Assembly (NCBI GenBank): GCA_030760725.1
Contig: JASWHV010000001.1
Span: forward strand, 73,429,683 to 73,493,682
Length of the DNA stretch: 64,000 nucleotides
From: Neostapfia colusana
Lineage: Eukaryota; Streptophyta; Magnoliopsida; Poales; Poaceae
Direction: 5' to 3'
Shown: positions 34,417 to 46,584 of the stretch, in pieces
Position numbering within the stretch: position 1 is the stretch's first letter
Layout of the letters: each line of letters begins with the position of its first letter
The notes under the pieces: generated by a model
The model's database searches: none
What the model was told of the DNA's origin: nothing
What the model saw: only the letters and a program-made list of their open reading frames with translations
Made by a program: the position numbers and the translations under genes

Positions 34417-37308
34417 GTGGTGTATCGCTCACCATCCGGTCAGAGATGGCAGCTACCGGCGCGACCGCCTCAGTTCCGCAGTCGACAATATAATGCGCCA
34501 GGCTTCCGACCAACGTATCCACCACAGCAACATCAGCAGCAAAGGATGGTCCCGCGTGCGCCTCAGTTTCAACAGTGTGCACCGGGATTCTGTCCTCAAG
34601 TCGGCGGGACCCCGACACCTTACACGTGCTGCACGTGTGGCCGTGTCGGGCATATTTCGAGGGACTGCACCGAGCCACGACAGGGCAGGGGTGCAGCACC
34701 GTGTCAGGGTGCCAATCAGCCCCATAATAAGCCCAAAAAACCAGCACCAGAACCCGGCAACGTCCACCACTTAGCCATCGAAAATGTGCCAGAAGGCGAA
34801 CCCGTCCTCGCAGGTATGTTTTCTTACTTAGATCATCCCGTAGTCATACTTTTTGACTCCGGTGCCACCCATAATTTCATAAGTCAGTCTTATGTTATTA
34901 AATATCAACTGCCTATCATTCCCACAAATAGTTCATACTTGATATGCTCTCCGGGTGGGAAAATAACAGCTGATAGGATGGTCTATAGAGCACCATTACA
35001 ATTGGGTGGGAATCTATACCCGACTTCTCTAATCATGTTAGAGGGTCAAAAACTTGATGTCATTTTAGGAATGTCATGGCTACATCGCCATGGTGCTGTT
35101 CTTGTCATCATTCCATGTGTGGTTCGTTTAAACTCTCCACTTCATGAACCACATGTTCTTATTCTTGACCGTTCGGTTCAAGAAACTCCAGCCACATATA
35201 ATACGGAAGCCATACAACTTGAGGATATTTGTGTGGTACGTGAATACCCGGATGTCTTTCCGGATGATCTCCCGGGCATGCCACCCGAAAGGGATGTTGA
35301 GTTCAAGATCGAACTTGTACCTGGGACGACACCGATCTCATGGAGACCGTACAAGATGGCTCTGAATGAGCTGGCTGAACTGAAGGAGCAGCTCAATGAT
35401 TTAATGAAGAAGGGTTTCATTCGACCGAGTTCCTCGCCATGGGGATGCTTGGCGCTGTTTGTGAAGAAGAAGGATGAAACCTTGAGGTTGTGTGTGGACT
35501 ACCGACCTCTCAACGCCGTCACCATCAAGAATAAATATCCACTGCCCCACATCGATATTCTCTTCGATCAACTTGTGGGTGCGAGTGTATTATCAAAGAT
35601 GGATATTCGCTTCGGATATCACCAAATCAAGATCCGAGCGGAGGATATTCCGAAGACGGCCTTCTCGATGAGATATGGGTTGTATGAATACCTCGTCATG
35701 TCGTTTGGTCTCATCAACGCCCCGGCACACTTCATGTATCTCATGAACTCAGTGTTCATGCTGGAGTTGGACAAGTTCGTGGTGGTGTTCATAGACGACA
35801 TTTTGGTTTACTCCAAGTTTGAAGAAGAACACGCCGAACAACTGCATATCATGCTTCAACGATTGCGATACCATAAGCTTTACGCCAAGTTTAGCATGTG
35901 TGAGTTTTGGATCAGCCAAGTGCCATTTCTGGGTCATATTATTTCTGCAGAAGGCATTGCAGTTGATCCAAGCAAAATCGAAGAAGTGCTAAAATGGAAG
36001 TCCCCCACATCAGTCCATGAAGTCAGGAGTTTCCTCGGGTTAGCAGTATATTATCGGAGGTTCATACCGAACTTCTCCAAGCTTGCTAAGCCGATGACTG
36101 AACTGTTGAAGAAGAGGATCAAATATTTTTGGAACTCAGCTTGTGAAGAAGCTTTCCAAGCATTAGTGAATCATCTTACAACAGCCCCGGTGTTAGCTCA
36201 ACCGGATACAACCAAGCCCTTCGATATATATTGTGATGCGTCCGGCATCGGGCTTGGCTGTGTATTGATGCAAGGAGGAAGAGTGGTCGCCTATGGCTCA
36301 CGTCAACTCCATAACCACAAGCAGCAATATCCGACTCATGATCTTGAGCTCGCTGCTGTGGTGTTGGCCTTGAAAATGTGGAGGCACTATTTGCTTGGAA
36401 ACTTAGTGCACCTCTACACCGACCACAAAAGTCTGAAGTATATATTCAATCAAAAGGAGTTGAATATGCGGCAACGGAGATGGCTAGAACTGATCAAAGA
36501 CTATGAGATCGAGATTTACTATCATCCCGTTAAGGCAAACATGGTTGCCGATGCCTTAAGCTGCAAATCTCATGTCAACAATCTGTGTATCACCCCACTT
36601 GAAGAGGAGGAGCCGAGTCTGTACTTGGTTCCCTATGGGGCATTGTATAATCTTGCTCTCGTCCCTACAATACGAGAGGAGATTATGGAAGCTCAGAAGA
36701 AAGACGTGGGAATGTCGCACATTCGGAGAAGGATGAAGAATGGCGAAATGAAATGCTTCCGAAGAGATGAACACGACACTCTATGGTTTAAAGACCGTAT
36801 AGTGGTACCCCGTGACATGATGCTTCTGAAGAAAATCTTGGACGAAGCTCATCTTTCCAAGTATTTTATTCATCCGGGAAGCAACAAGATGTACCAGGAT
36901 CTGAAAACCAGGTTTTGGTGGACACGGATGAAAAGACAAATTGCAAAGTACGTATCTGAATGCGATACATGTCGGCGGGTGAAAGCCGACCATATGCGTA
37001 AAGCTGGACAGCTGCAACCATTGAACATTCCGACATGGAAGTGGGAGGATATCAGCACGAACTTCATTGTTGGTTTACCTCTCACGTCTCACAAGCATGA
37101 CTCGATTTGGGTAATAGTCGATCGACTAACCAAGTCGGCTATTTTATCCCCGTACATAAAAAGTACGTGGCCAAGCAATATGCGGAGTTGCATATCGCAA
37201 GGATCTTGTGCTTGCACGGTGTTCCCCGTTCCAGTATTTCAGATCACGGTGCGCTGTTCGTCGCTCAGTTTTGGGAACAGCTGCACGCATCATTGGGGAC
37301 CAAACTGA
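34417..37308 (+). pseudogene. Element D nucleocapsid-protease-RT-RNase H-integrase, 963-codon frame
   Basis: The longest open frame in the window, though its left edge is a GTG inside gag, not a start. Order: zinc knuckle CCTCGRVGHISRDC at residues 71-84; protease with D147 in LFDSGATHNF; RT with VDYRPLN (360-366), MDIRFGYHQ near 395-403 and FIDDILVYS at 458-466; RNase H with YCDASG, DLELAAV and YTDHKSL. The integrase zinc finger is next (HPGSNKMYQDL ... CDTCR), then the start of the core. There the first catalytic aspartate is asparagine (ISTNFIVGLP where A and E have DFIVG). Frame is lost near 37135 by a short deletion in the LTKSAHF region. The last 50 or so residues are not native. Confidence 0.9.
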
Positions 37309-37811
37309 TCCGAAGCTCCGCGTATCACCCGCCGACGGATGGTCAAACTGAACAGGTGAATCAAGTGCTCGAAGACATGCTACGCGCTTGTGCCATCCAC
37401 CACGGTGAGAATTGGGATGATCACTTGCCGTTGGCAGAGTTTTCTTACAACAATGGCTATCAAGCAAGCATCAAGATGGCGCCGTATGAAGCTCTTTACG
37501 GCCAGAAATGCCGCACACCTCTCAACTGGTGCGAGTCCGGCGAGCGAGTTATCTACGGCATTGAACTTGCGAATGAAGCTGAAGAATGAGTGCGAGTAAT
37601 ACAAGCCAATCTCAAGGCTGCTCAATCTCGTCAGAAGATCTATGCAGATAAAAGACGCCGCCCTCTCCACTTTGACATCGGGGACCATGTTTATGTCCGT
37701 GTGTCTCTGATGAAGGGATTTCATCGTTTCGGAGTGAAGGGTAAACTTGAGCCGCGGTTCATTGATCCGTTCGCCGTCATTGAAAGATGTAGACCCTGGC
37801 CTATCGCTTAG
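37107..37811 (+). pseudogene. Element D integrase core and GPY/F module
   Basis: Continues integrase in another frame: SISDHGALF holds the second aspartate and PPTDGQTEQVNQ the glutamate. It then runs through SYNNGYQASIKMAPYEALYG to TGA at 37587-37589. After that stop the same frame goes on (37590-37811) with the basic stretch RRRPLHFDIGDHVYVRVS and the GPY/F module KLEPRFIDPFAV. An indel near 37795 ends it. Confidence 0.88.
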
Positions 37812-38040
37812 ATTTACCGGCGTCGCTCGCAGGGATTCACAACGTCTTCCATATCTCTCAGCTGAGAAAGTGCCTCAAACCCTCAGCTGAAATCCGCACT
37901 GAAGACTCGCGCCACAAGAAAACGGACCTTATGATTCTACAAGATCTTGTGGAGCAACCATACCGCTGATGAGGCGACATGGGAAAGCGAGGAATATCAA
38001 CGAACCAATTATCTGGACATGCTATCATCATATACCCGGT
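37812..38040 (+). pseudogene. Element D chromodomain remnant
   Basis: Weak continuation of integrase in changing frames: HNVFHISQLRKCLK, then a jump, then NHTADEATWESEEYQ as in the C and E chromodomains. Several indels make it non-coding. Confidence 0.65.
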
Positions 38041-38069
38041 AAAGTTTCCCCACTTTGCATTTCTTTGGG

Positions 38070-38104
38070 AATCTTGGGACGAGATTCCTTTTAAGGGGGA
38101 GGGA
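38070..38104 (+). other. Element D inverted repeat and polypurine tract
   Basis: 38070-38086 is AATCTTGGGACGAGATT, an inverted repeat with one mismatch. It is followed by TTTTAAGGGGGAGGGA touching the 3' LTR at 38105. Confidence 0.82.
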
Positions 38105-41100
38105 TGTAAAATCCCCAAAAAGTGGTAGCAAGAAAATTCAGCTCATGTATGCCTAGGAAAAATGACCGGAATTAAAACTTTGAATATTAACGGTGTGAGT
38201 TCAAAGTGGTGATTCAAACTTCCCAAAACTTCCAAACATGGAGATCTAAATTCATAACTTGGGTCTCCATATTTAAAATATTCAACCTTCCAAATTTCAG
38301 CTCATTTGGAGGAGTTTTAATATTTGTTTGGGATTAAAAGAGGAAGCCCTCTAATCTGAATTTGAATTTCAGTTTCAAATTCCAATTTCCTCAATTTGCA
38401 AATTTGGTTACACAAATTTGATCTCCACATTTGAATTAGCAGCCATGCCAAAAATTACAAACTTTGGAGTTGGTTTGCTATGTTTTTGAAATAATACAAA
38501 ATGGAGAATTCAAATTCCATTTCAAATTGAAATGACCAAACACAATTCAAACTCCACACCAGAATTCAAACCATTTGAATTCAGCAAGTTTAAACCATGA
38601 CTTGGGGTGGAAGTATGGACTTTAATTCTGAGTAGCTAGGGTAAAAATATCAGTGGTAATTAGATAAAAATTAAAGGTGGTGGGACCCCTTTGTCAGCCA
38701 CACAAATGGATTACCGCCTCTGCTGAATTCGGTTGAACACCGAGCGGCGCCAGCTCCCGGTTGAACCCGCTCCCGAGAGAGAGCACCGCGCCACCTCCTG
38801 CTGCCTGAGTTTGCTTGGCTGGATCACGGCAAGGAGCGCACCGGAGCTATTTTGCTTTTCCTCAGCTCTTACTTGTGCCTCAGCCGCTTCCTTCGCACAG
38901 AACACAGCCGCAGGTTCTTTCCCGATCATCCACAGCAACCGAGCTCGATTGCTCGAGCTCCTAACAGCAAAGAACTGCAACCACCAGTTCTCTAGCCAGC
39001 CAGCCTTTCTCCTCCCCTGTCCCGAGCTTGTTTGCACCGGAAAACGGCAAAGTTGCCGCGGTTCTCGGGTGAACAATGAAAAACCGAGGGAGGTCACCGT
39101 GGACAGCTCACACCGAGCAAGATCACGCCAAAGAAAGCCAGCCCCACGGTTCATCCTCGACCCTAGCTGCTCAAGCCCAAAACTCAGCCCTAGCCGTTGA
39201 TCACCGCAGAAGAATTTCAAGATTTTCTCCCGGGCGGCACAGACCGACCCCGAGGTAGGAATTTGCCAAATTCTTCGTTAATTCGTGTTCTTGTTGATCC
39301 AAACTGTGCACAAAGCTTCCTAACTACTTGGTGCACTTCCTCCATCGATTTTAGACCTAGATATGGGGTGTAGAGGGATAATTTCTGTGTTTTGATCATA
39401 GCGCACCGTCGGACGCCATCGGGCGCATGGTGCCGATGGGTTTACAGTGCTCCCCAATCCGTTTAGACTCCATGTCAAACTTCTACACCGTCACTGATGC
39501 TCTAGAGCCAAAATTCCGATCATTTGGTGAAGGAATGGGCCGCTGCGACATCGCCGGAGACCTAGGTCTCACTGTTACCGGTGCGCGGTGGTTTCTGGGG
39601 AGAGTCGGCCGCCGGCGACCCCACCAGGGTGTTCAGCGTGCCAACAGGGGGTGGCCAGTATGGGTCCGGGATACAGCCGGGAAGGCCTTTCCCACCACCC
39701 TCGCCCGAGCAACGCCGTGGATTCGTCTGTTTGGCACGAGGTAGAAGAGGGAGCTGATGGGTGGGACCCACAGCCAGAATTTAAACATTTCCAGATTTTC
39801 CTAATTCAGTTCAAACTTTGGAGACCCATAACTTTGTGTAGAAAACTCCAAAAAGGGTGAGACCAATTTTGTTGGAATCCTCATGAGGAGTAGTTCACAG
39901 ATAAACAAATTGTTTGCTAGGAAAATGCCCAGGAATTTCTGTAGAATGGCTTTCAATAAATAATTTAGAGATTTATTCCAGGAGCAATTCTTTATGAAAC
40001 ATTCCAAAATTTGGGCAAAAACTCCTTTTCATAGTAACTGATCTCCAGTAAAAATTTGATCTTCATTGGAGTTCATTTGCTAGGCTAAATTTCCTTCGAA
40101 AGTTCAGCCCTTATTTGGAAGTTCAAATTTAAACAGAAACTTTTTCAGAACTTCTATCCAACTTCAAAAATTCATATCTCTCTGTTGGTAGCTCCAAAAA
40201 TGGTGAAACAAATTTTTTTAGAACCATTGAAACCTACCCTAATCAGATCTTCCACTGTTAGCTATGTCAAAGCTCCTGATTTGGGCTCAAAATTCAGAGA
40301 AGCCTTGTACTTGTAGGAATTTTTGAGACTACATTGTGCAATGACATTTCTCCAAATTTTTCTCAGATCATCCTTAGAGAGTCTAGTATCCACTGTAAAT
40401 ATTCCAAAGCCAATTAAGGAACAGAAATAGCAGTAGCTATGAATAGAAGTTCAATTCTAATAAGTCCTTAATACTTATACATATATTTTGCTACTTTTAA
40501 TTTAGTGACCGAAGCTGAGGATGCACCGGAGCCCTTGGACGTCCTCCCACCAGAAGTTGACTTCCCATTTAACTCGCAATTAGGCAAGCCCTGGTTTGCA
40601 CTTAAGTACATTCTATAAAGTTTTTCATTTGTATCACTTATGTCTAGGTTGAAATGTCTGCATTAGAGTTAGGGTGATTGAAACGCCACTTGCATAGCCT
40701 GTTTAACTCCTATGAAGGGTTGGGTAGTTTACAGACTCGACGAGTAGAGAATGCTCTGCTAATATGCTTAGGATCTCCGTAGAAATTGAGTGGTTGGACG
40801 CTACTCGCGAGATAGTATTTATCACACGGAAATGAGAAGAGGTAGAAAATGGCTTAAGTTGTGAAAATAAGACCCAGCAGGGGGGACATGATGCAGTGAG
40901 CGGAGGTCTCACGTGCGTAGCCCTGTTGGCGTCGGTTGAGGACCGAGCCGTTTGCGGCCCTGCTGTACAAGTATCGAACAGTACCGGATGCATACTGGCA
41001 TATGGGAACTAGGAAACCGATGTAATTGGTTAACCTGGGTGCCGAGGCTTACCCAACTGTAAATAGGAGTGGGTTGAGGGTGGCAAGGTGTAAATCTGCC

Positions 41101-42020
41101 GTTGGGCACAGTCACGCTCCACGCCGGGACCTCCTGCATGTTACGGATGGACCGGTTCAGCATTTGGGTTGCCTTTGAAAGGTTGTCGCATACAACAGAG
41201 TAGGAAGGGCTGTGGAATCACACTTCTGAATGTGGGTGTATGTGACGTGTTATCCGGGTGTGTCCTGAGTGCAATCACCATCCCTTGCGGTTATTTGAGT
41301 CCCCGCTTGTTCACTGCGCTGTGACGTAGTAAGAAGTGAAATAAGCCAACTGAATATGCTTTATTGATCTGTCAATGTCTTGAAACCTTGCATGCTGTAG
41401 TTATAGAGCTAATTAAGTTTATATTCCACTTTGGGCATCATCACATCGGAGGAAAGTGTTTCTTGTTTGATTGTGGACTTCCGATGTGAGGGCTGCCTAA
41501 GGCTCAATAAACTGTGGCTATAAAACTGAAAGTAAGGATCAACATGTAGGTGTGTCTTTATTGCAAAGTCATTTTCCTATCTTACACATCCTTGCATGTA
41601 GAGTTCCATGCCTAGGGTTGTCGGTTAAGCCTTGCTGAGCCATCGTGATCACGGTTGCAATATTTTGAGCTGTGTGCAGGTGAGAGTTATGAGGAAGGTT
41701 CCGAGGATGAGGCGATGCCCCCGTCGGCGTACACGGCCGAGCTGGAGCCCTGTACGCCGCCGTGATCTCTGGTTCCATGCTGCTAGTGTGTAGCGTCCCC
41801 CGGCTGGACGGCTGCACTTTTGCATAGATAGGATTAGAGAGTAGCTATGTATATACTTCCGCTGTACAGTTAAGTTTTTGTAAAAAGACATCCGCTGTTT
41901 TATATCAAATAAAAGTTTTTATGTTGTCTTTAATCTTTTCGTGTGTGCTGTTGGGTGCCACGTTGCACGGCACCACCGTCTGCGATCCTGGAGTGGGTGA
42001 ACCACGGGGTGGTCCCCACA
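38105..42020 (+). repeat. Element D 3' LTR
   Basis: A 3.92-kb LTR from TGTAAAATCC to GTCCCCACA, placed by the polypurine tract on the left, the 164-base match at 31447-31610 on the right, and the resumption of C coding at 42021. Blocks in it resemble the E and C LTRs (for example the CAAGCCCTGGTTTGCA region near 40585). No gene is supported; the facing frames at 38711-39220 and 38733-39200 overlap on both strands. Confidence 0.88.
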
Positions 42021-42891
42021 GCGAGTACCACGGCAGCAAGCTCTAAGTAATGAGTTGGATAGTTTTGCTCATGATTCCTGAGCTGCCGTGATCCATACAT
42101 GACCACCCTTCAGTCTTGCATCAGCATACATCTGACCTCAATGCCGGATGCATCGCAATACACATCGAACGGTTTTGTTGTGTCTGGCTACGCCAAAACT
42201 GGTGCTGATGTTAAGTGCTTCGCTAATGCATTAAATGCTGCTCCACATGCTGGACTCCAAACATATTTGGTAGCCTTCTTCAGCAGCTCTGTCATAGGCT
42301 TGGCAATCTTTGAGAAGTTTGGAATGAACCTCTGATAATATCCCGCAAGTCCAAAGAAACTCTATACCTTGTGAACAGTTCCTGGGGACTTCCGATTCAA
42401 CACTTGTGTGATCTTACTCGGGTCTACAGTGCTGCCCTCCGCTGAGATAATGTGCCTGAGAAAAGACACTCGCGATATCGAAAATTCGTACTTGCTGAAT
42501 TTCGCGTATAGCTTGTGATCCCGCAGCCTTTGCAAGACTATACGCAGATGCTTCGTGTGTTCCTCCACCTACTTGGAATATACCAATATGTCGTCGATGA
42601 AGACCACGCCAAAATTGTCCAGCTCCGGCATGAATACCGAGTTCGTCAAATACATGAAATGAGCTGGAGCGTTGGTGAGGCCGAAGGACATTACTAGATA
42701 CTCAGAAAGCTCGTACCTTGTCGATTAAGCCGTCTTCGGAATATCCTCAGCCTGTATATTAATCTGATGGTGCCCGAATCTTAAGTCCACCTTGGAAAAG
42801 ATCTTTGCTTTGACCAACTGATCAAACAACATGTCGATCCGTGGCAATGGGTACATGTTCTTGATAGTTATGGCGTTCAGTGGACGATAGT
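42021..42891 (-). pseudogene. Element C reverse transcriptase and RNase H start
   Basis: Minus-strand coding from YRPLNAITIKNMYPLP through SKVDLRFGHHQ, the RT palm, LYAKFSKYEFSISR and YCDASG to YPTHYLELAAVV at the edge of D. It is split by stops near 42723, 42570 and 42361. In the palm the FIDDILVYS region is readable at about 42585-42620. Left of it C continues at 31446 after the D insertion, with about 40 codons missing; right of it E begins at 42892. Confidence 0.87.
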
Positions 42892-45800
42892 TGTAAAAGC
42901 CCAAGAATTTACTTGCTAAAATGTTCATCACATCCCCACACCACAGCTAATTTGGTGGATAACCCATCAACACATGTGAAGAGCAAGTAAACACCAGCAA
43001 GAGGTGGATTAGAGGAGAAACCCATAACTCCAAAAAGTAGGAGCTCACACATATAAACATGAAAGGCTGAGCTCAAGATTTGGCCCTAAATATTTTTAGG
43101 AGTGCTCATTACAAGTTTCATGCAAATCCAAATAATTTTGAGGCACTTTTGGAGACTTTTGTAAAAAGGGCTAATTTGAATGCAAATTCAAATTTTGGCT
43201 ACTTTCATCACTTGGGTTTAAAAAATGACTTCACATTCAAACTTCGCACATTTTTCTGAGTTAGTCCACAAATTTTCACCCTCATTGGAGTTCATCTTGT
43301 CGGGAGCTAAATTTGCATTAATTTAAAACTGAATTTGAGTTTCAAATTCAAAATGTGAATCAAATGTGGCCAAAAAACTCCAAATTGAGGAATTTAAATT
43401 TGGCTCATAACTTTGGGGCTAAGTCTCCCATTCAATTGTGAGTAGCTGGGATAATTGCAACAAGAAATGGAAAAAGAATTAAGGTGCAGAGAGGGCCCAC
43501 AAGTCAGTCCCACAAACTGAGTGAACCTCCTTGTACTCGAGGCTCTGTTTTTCACTCAGCCTCTTCACTGGACGACGCCACCGAGCTTCTGTCGGTGCCA
43601 GCTCCCGAGGGTGCACGTCGTGCTGGTGACCTGAGCCATGGGATTCTTGCGCCCGAAGCCTCTACTCGTTGCTCACACCGAGTCGTTGCCCTGCCTTCGC
43701 ACACACCCGATAGCAAACACAGCCACCACCACCGACGATCAACAGCAAATAGATGCACCAGAGGCTGCTTGAACACACGGTGAAGACCCTAAACCATTTC
43801 ATACACTGTCACGGGAGAATTTCCCCGGTTATTTTCCGGTGTTCATAGAACCGAGCCACGCAAAACTCCAAAATTCACGGGAATTAGCTCACCACAGTGT
43901 ATGACGAGCTACCTACACGTTCTAAACTTTCCCACGGCCATCTAGGATCAAAAAACATCACAAACCGTCGAGTATAGGCTCTGCTCTTTGAGTTTTTTGA
44001 GTCGCCACCGATATGTGACCTAGGTCGACGGTGAGCTCCCATCTCCGGCCGTTTTCACGGTGAACCAGCGCCATGTCCATGCTTAGCAGGTCACCACGGA
44101 GCTGTAGGGCCAAGGGTTACTCGGAATGAGCCTCTGTAGGAGCCGGGCGACGTCACCGGCGTGGCTCCGTAGCCGCGGCCAGTCGCCGACCAGTTTCCTG
44201 CCACCTAGAGCTTTGGCCGACCCCGGGGATGAGTTCATCGTGCTCTGTTAGGCAGGGGTGGCGAGCCTTAGCCATAGAGTAGGACGGGAAGGCCCTTCCG
44301 GCAGACCTCGCCAGAGAGCGCCGCCATCCGAGCTCGGGCGCGCGCGAGGAAGAAGAAAACACGGGTGGGGCCCATGCGTAGAGTTTAAACTTTTCTTTAA
44401 ATTTCAGAGTTTCAAAGTTCAACTAGCCATAACTTTTGCTAGGGAGCTCCAAATTTAGTGAACCAAATTTTGTTGGATTCAGCTTTTTGAGTACTACCGA
44501 GCAAAACAAGTATCAGCTCATGAAACTTACTAATTTTCCAGAATTAATTCCCTAAATTTAAACTGTTGGGAATTTTTTCTGGAGAATTCTTTTATGAAAA
44601 AATCTGAAATTTTGCTAGGAGGTTCATTTGAAAATCCTTGAGTCACACGAAAAATTTCAGATTCATCCAAGTTAATTTAGTCCCCCTAATGGTGTGATTA
44701 AGTGAACTGCCCCGAGAAAATAGAAAAAATGTACAAAAACATTTTTCAGATTTTCTCAAAATCTTGATTAGGGCATAACTTTCTCTAGGATTGTTTTAAT
44801 GACATGAAACCCACTCTATTAGAACCATCTAAAACTCTAGTTTCCAGAAAGTAATGGTTTTATCCATGGAAACCCTGGAAATCCATAGAATCTCAAGTAA
44901 TGACCATTTAGACTTTTATTTGTGCAGAGCTCAAATGAGCTTGGGTTCAAATGAAATTTGGGCAAGTCTCTAGTTAGGTCCTTACCAAGCCACCATAAAA
45001 ATTTTAGAGCCAAAGGGGAGGTCTAGCTAGAGTTATGGTCTTTACATACTAAATTTAACACATTGCATTTAAATTGACATATTGTTACATTGCTCATGTG
45101 TATTCTCTGAAGGCGAGGAGACCCCGAAAGTGTTGTACTTCCTACTTATGGACGAGACCCTAACCTGTGACCAGCAGCAACAAGGCAAACCCCGGTTTGC
45201 ATTGAACAAGTTTTTATAGTTTTGCTTTATATACACTTAGTGTGAAGTATGTGTGTGCATTAGGTGTAGGATGGATGAAACCCCAAAAGCATAACCAGAT
45301 CATTCCAACAAGAGTGAGGGTAGTGTCTAAGTCCTTGAGTAGTTTGTGCTCTGCTTAATGTCTATAGACTTCGGTACAAGTCGAGTAGTTGGAATCTACT
45401 CGCGGGTATAGGATTCGGGACACACGGGATTGGTTCGAGATGTGAGACCACTTTAGCAAGAAAAATGAGACTAGACAGGGGCTAGGGTGCAACAAGAGGA
45501 AGTCTTGTGTGTGTATCCCTGTCCGTGTCGATTGAGGACCGATCCGTGTGCAGCCCCGCTGAACATGTTTTGAATGTACCAAAGGCATATCGGATATATG
45601 GGTCCCGATAAACTGATGTAGCCTATACTTCCGGGCGTCGAGGCATGACACACCGATTTATAGGTGTAGGTTGAGGGCAGCAAGGTGGAAATCCACTAAC
45701 GGGCATAGAGTGATGCTCCGTGTAGGGAACCTCCTGTCCGTTTGGAAGTGACCGGTTCGACGTTTCGGCTGTTTGGTGAAAGGTTGTCCCGTACGACACG

Positions 45801-46567
45801 GGGTGAGCGTGCTGTGTGCAGCTCCGCGTGTGGGCGTACGTGACGTGCTATTCGGGTATCCCTGCAGGTGTACAACGAGCCGATTCGCCGTCCCTCGCGG
45901 TTATGAGTACCGCTTGTTCACTGCGTCATGACATAGGTTAATATATGGAATGTTATGATTCAATATTGCTGCTATGAATAATTTGTATGGCTACATGTGT
46001 GCCACGAAATATTGCTTACTAAATTTTTCAGATTCATGAACCGTTAACTTGTGGCTAAAAGATGAACTAAGGATGAACTTGTAGCCGTGTCTGTTTGCTG
46101 CAAATTATCATCCTATGTTCGAGTATGAACTGCATGTAGTGTTTCACGTATAGGTGAGTCGGTTAAGACTTGCTGATCCATTGTGCTCACGGTTGCTGCT
46201 ATGAGTGTTTGCAGGTGAGGAATACCCAATGGACTCGCGATACAAGTCCACCGGCAAGGGCTACCCTCCGTCGGGGACCATGGCTGAGTAGGAGCCGTAT
46301 ACGCTGCGCTGAAGATGAGTGCTGCTAGTGTGGGTTGACCGTAGGGAAGGACAACCGACTTTTGGCTAGTTAGGTGGGCGTGAGTTGTACAAATTATCTT
46401 CTGCTGTTGTAACGTTAATGGTAAACTGAATGTTTGTACCACCTTTGTACATATTCAGTTTGTTTTCAATGTAATACTATGGTTGCCTTATGGTGTGTGC
46501 TGTCGGATGTCGCATCATGCAGCACTACCCTCTGATATCCTAGGTGTACGGACTTTGGTCCGTCACA
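42892..46567 (+). repeat. Element E 5' LTR
   Basis: A 3.68-kb LTR from TGTAAAAGCCCAAG to TTGGTCCGTCACA, bounded by C coding on the left and a primer-binding site on the right. Its start recurs at 53624. Frames such as 43484-43783 and 44153-44458 are opposed on both strands and not supported as genes. Confidence 0.9.
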
Positions 46568-46570
46568 GGC

Positions 46571-46584
46571 TGGTATCAGAGCTG
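46571..46584 (+). other. Element E primer-binding site (tRNA-iMet)
   Basis: TGGTATCAGAGCTG, three bases after the LTR end. Confidence 0.9.

Larger units (their letters stand above)
31447..42020 (+). mobile_element. Element D: Ty3/gypsy retrotransposon lacking most of its 5' LTR
   Basis: Plus-strand element, opposite to its host C. It keeps 164 bases of the 5' LTR end (31447-31610), a tRNA-Met site, a 1.9-kb leader, gag, pol, a polypurine tract and a full 3' LTR (38105-42020). Right of it the C coding resumes at once (minus strand LELAAVVL). No target-site duplication is visible because the left end was lost together with roughly 115 bases of C. The retained LTR pieces differ at about 9 of 164 positions, so the insertion is old. 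Gag and integrase are frameshifted. Confidence 0.9.

Noticed and set aside
38711..39220. Facing 155-169 codon frames in the D 3' LTR as a host gene
   Set aside because: They are mirror shadows of one GC-rich block, with no domain and no start context, in the middle of an LTR.
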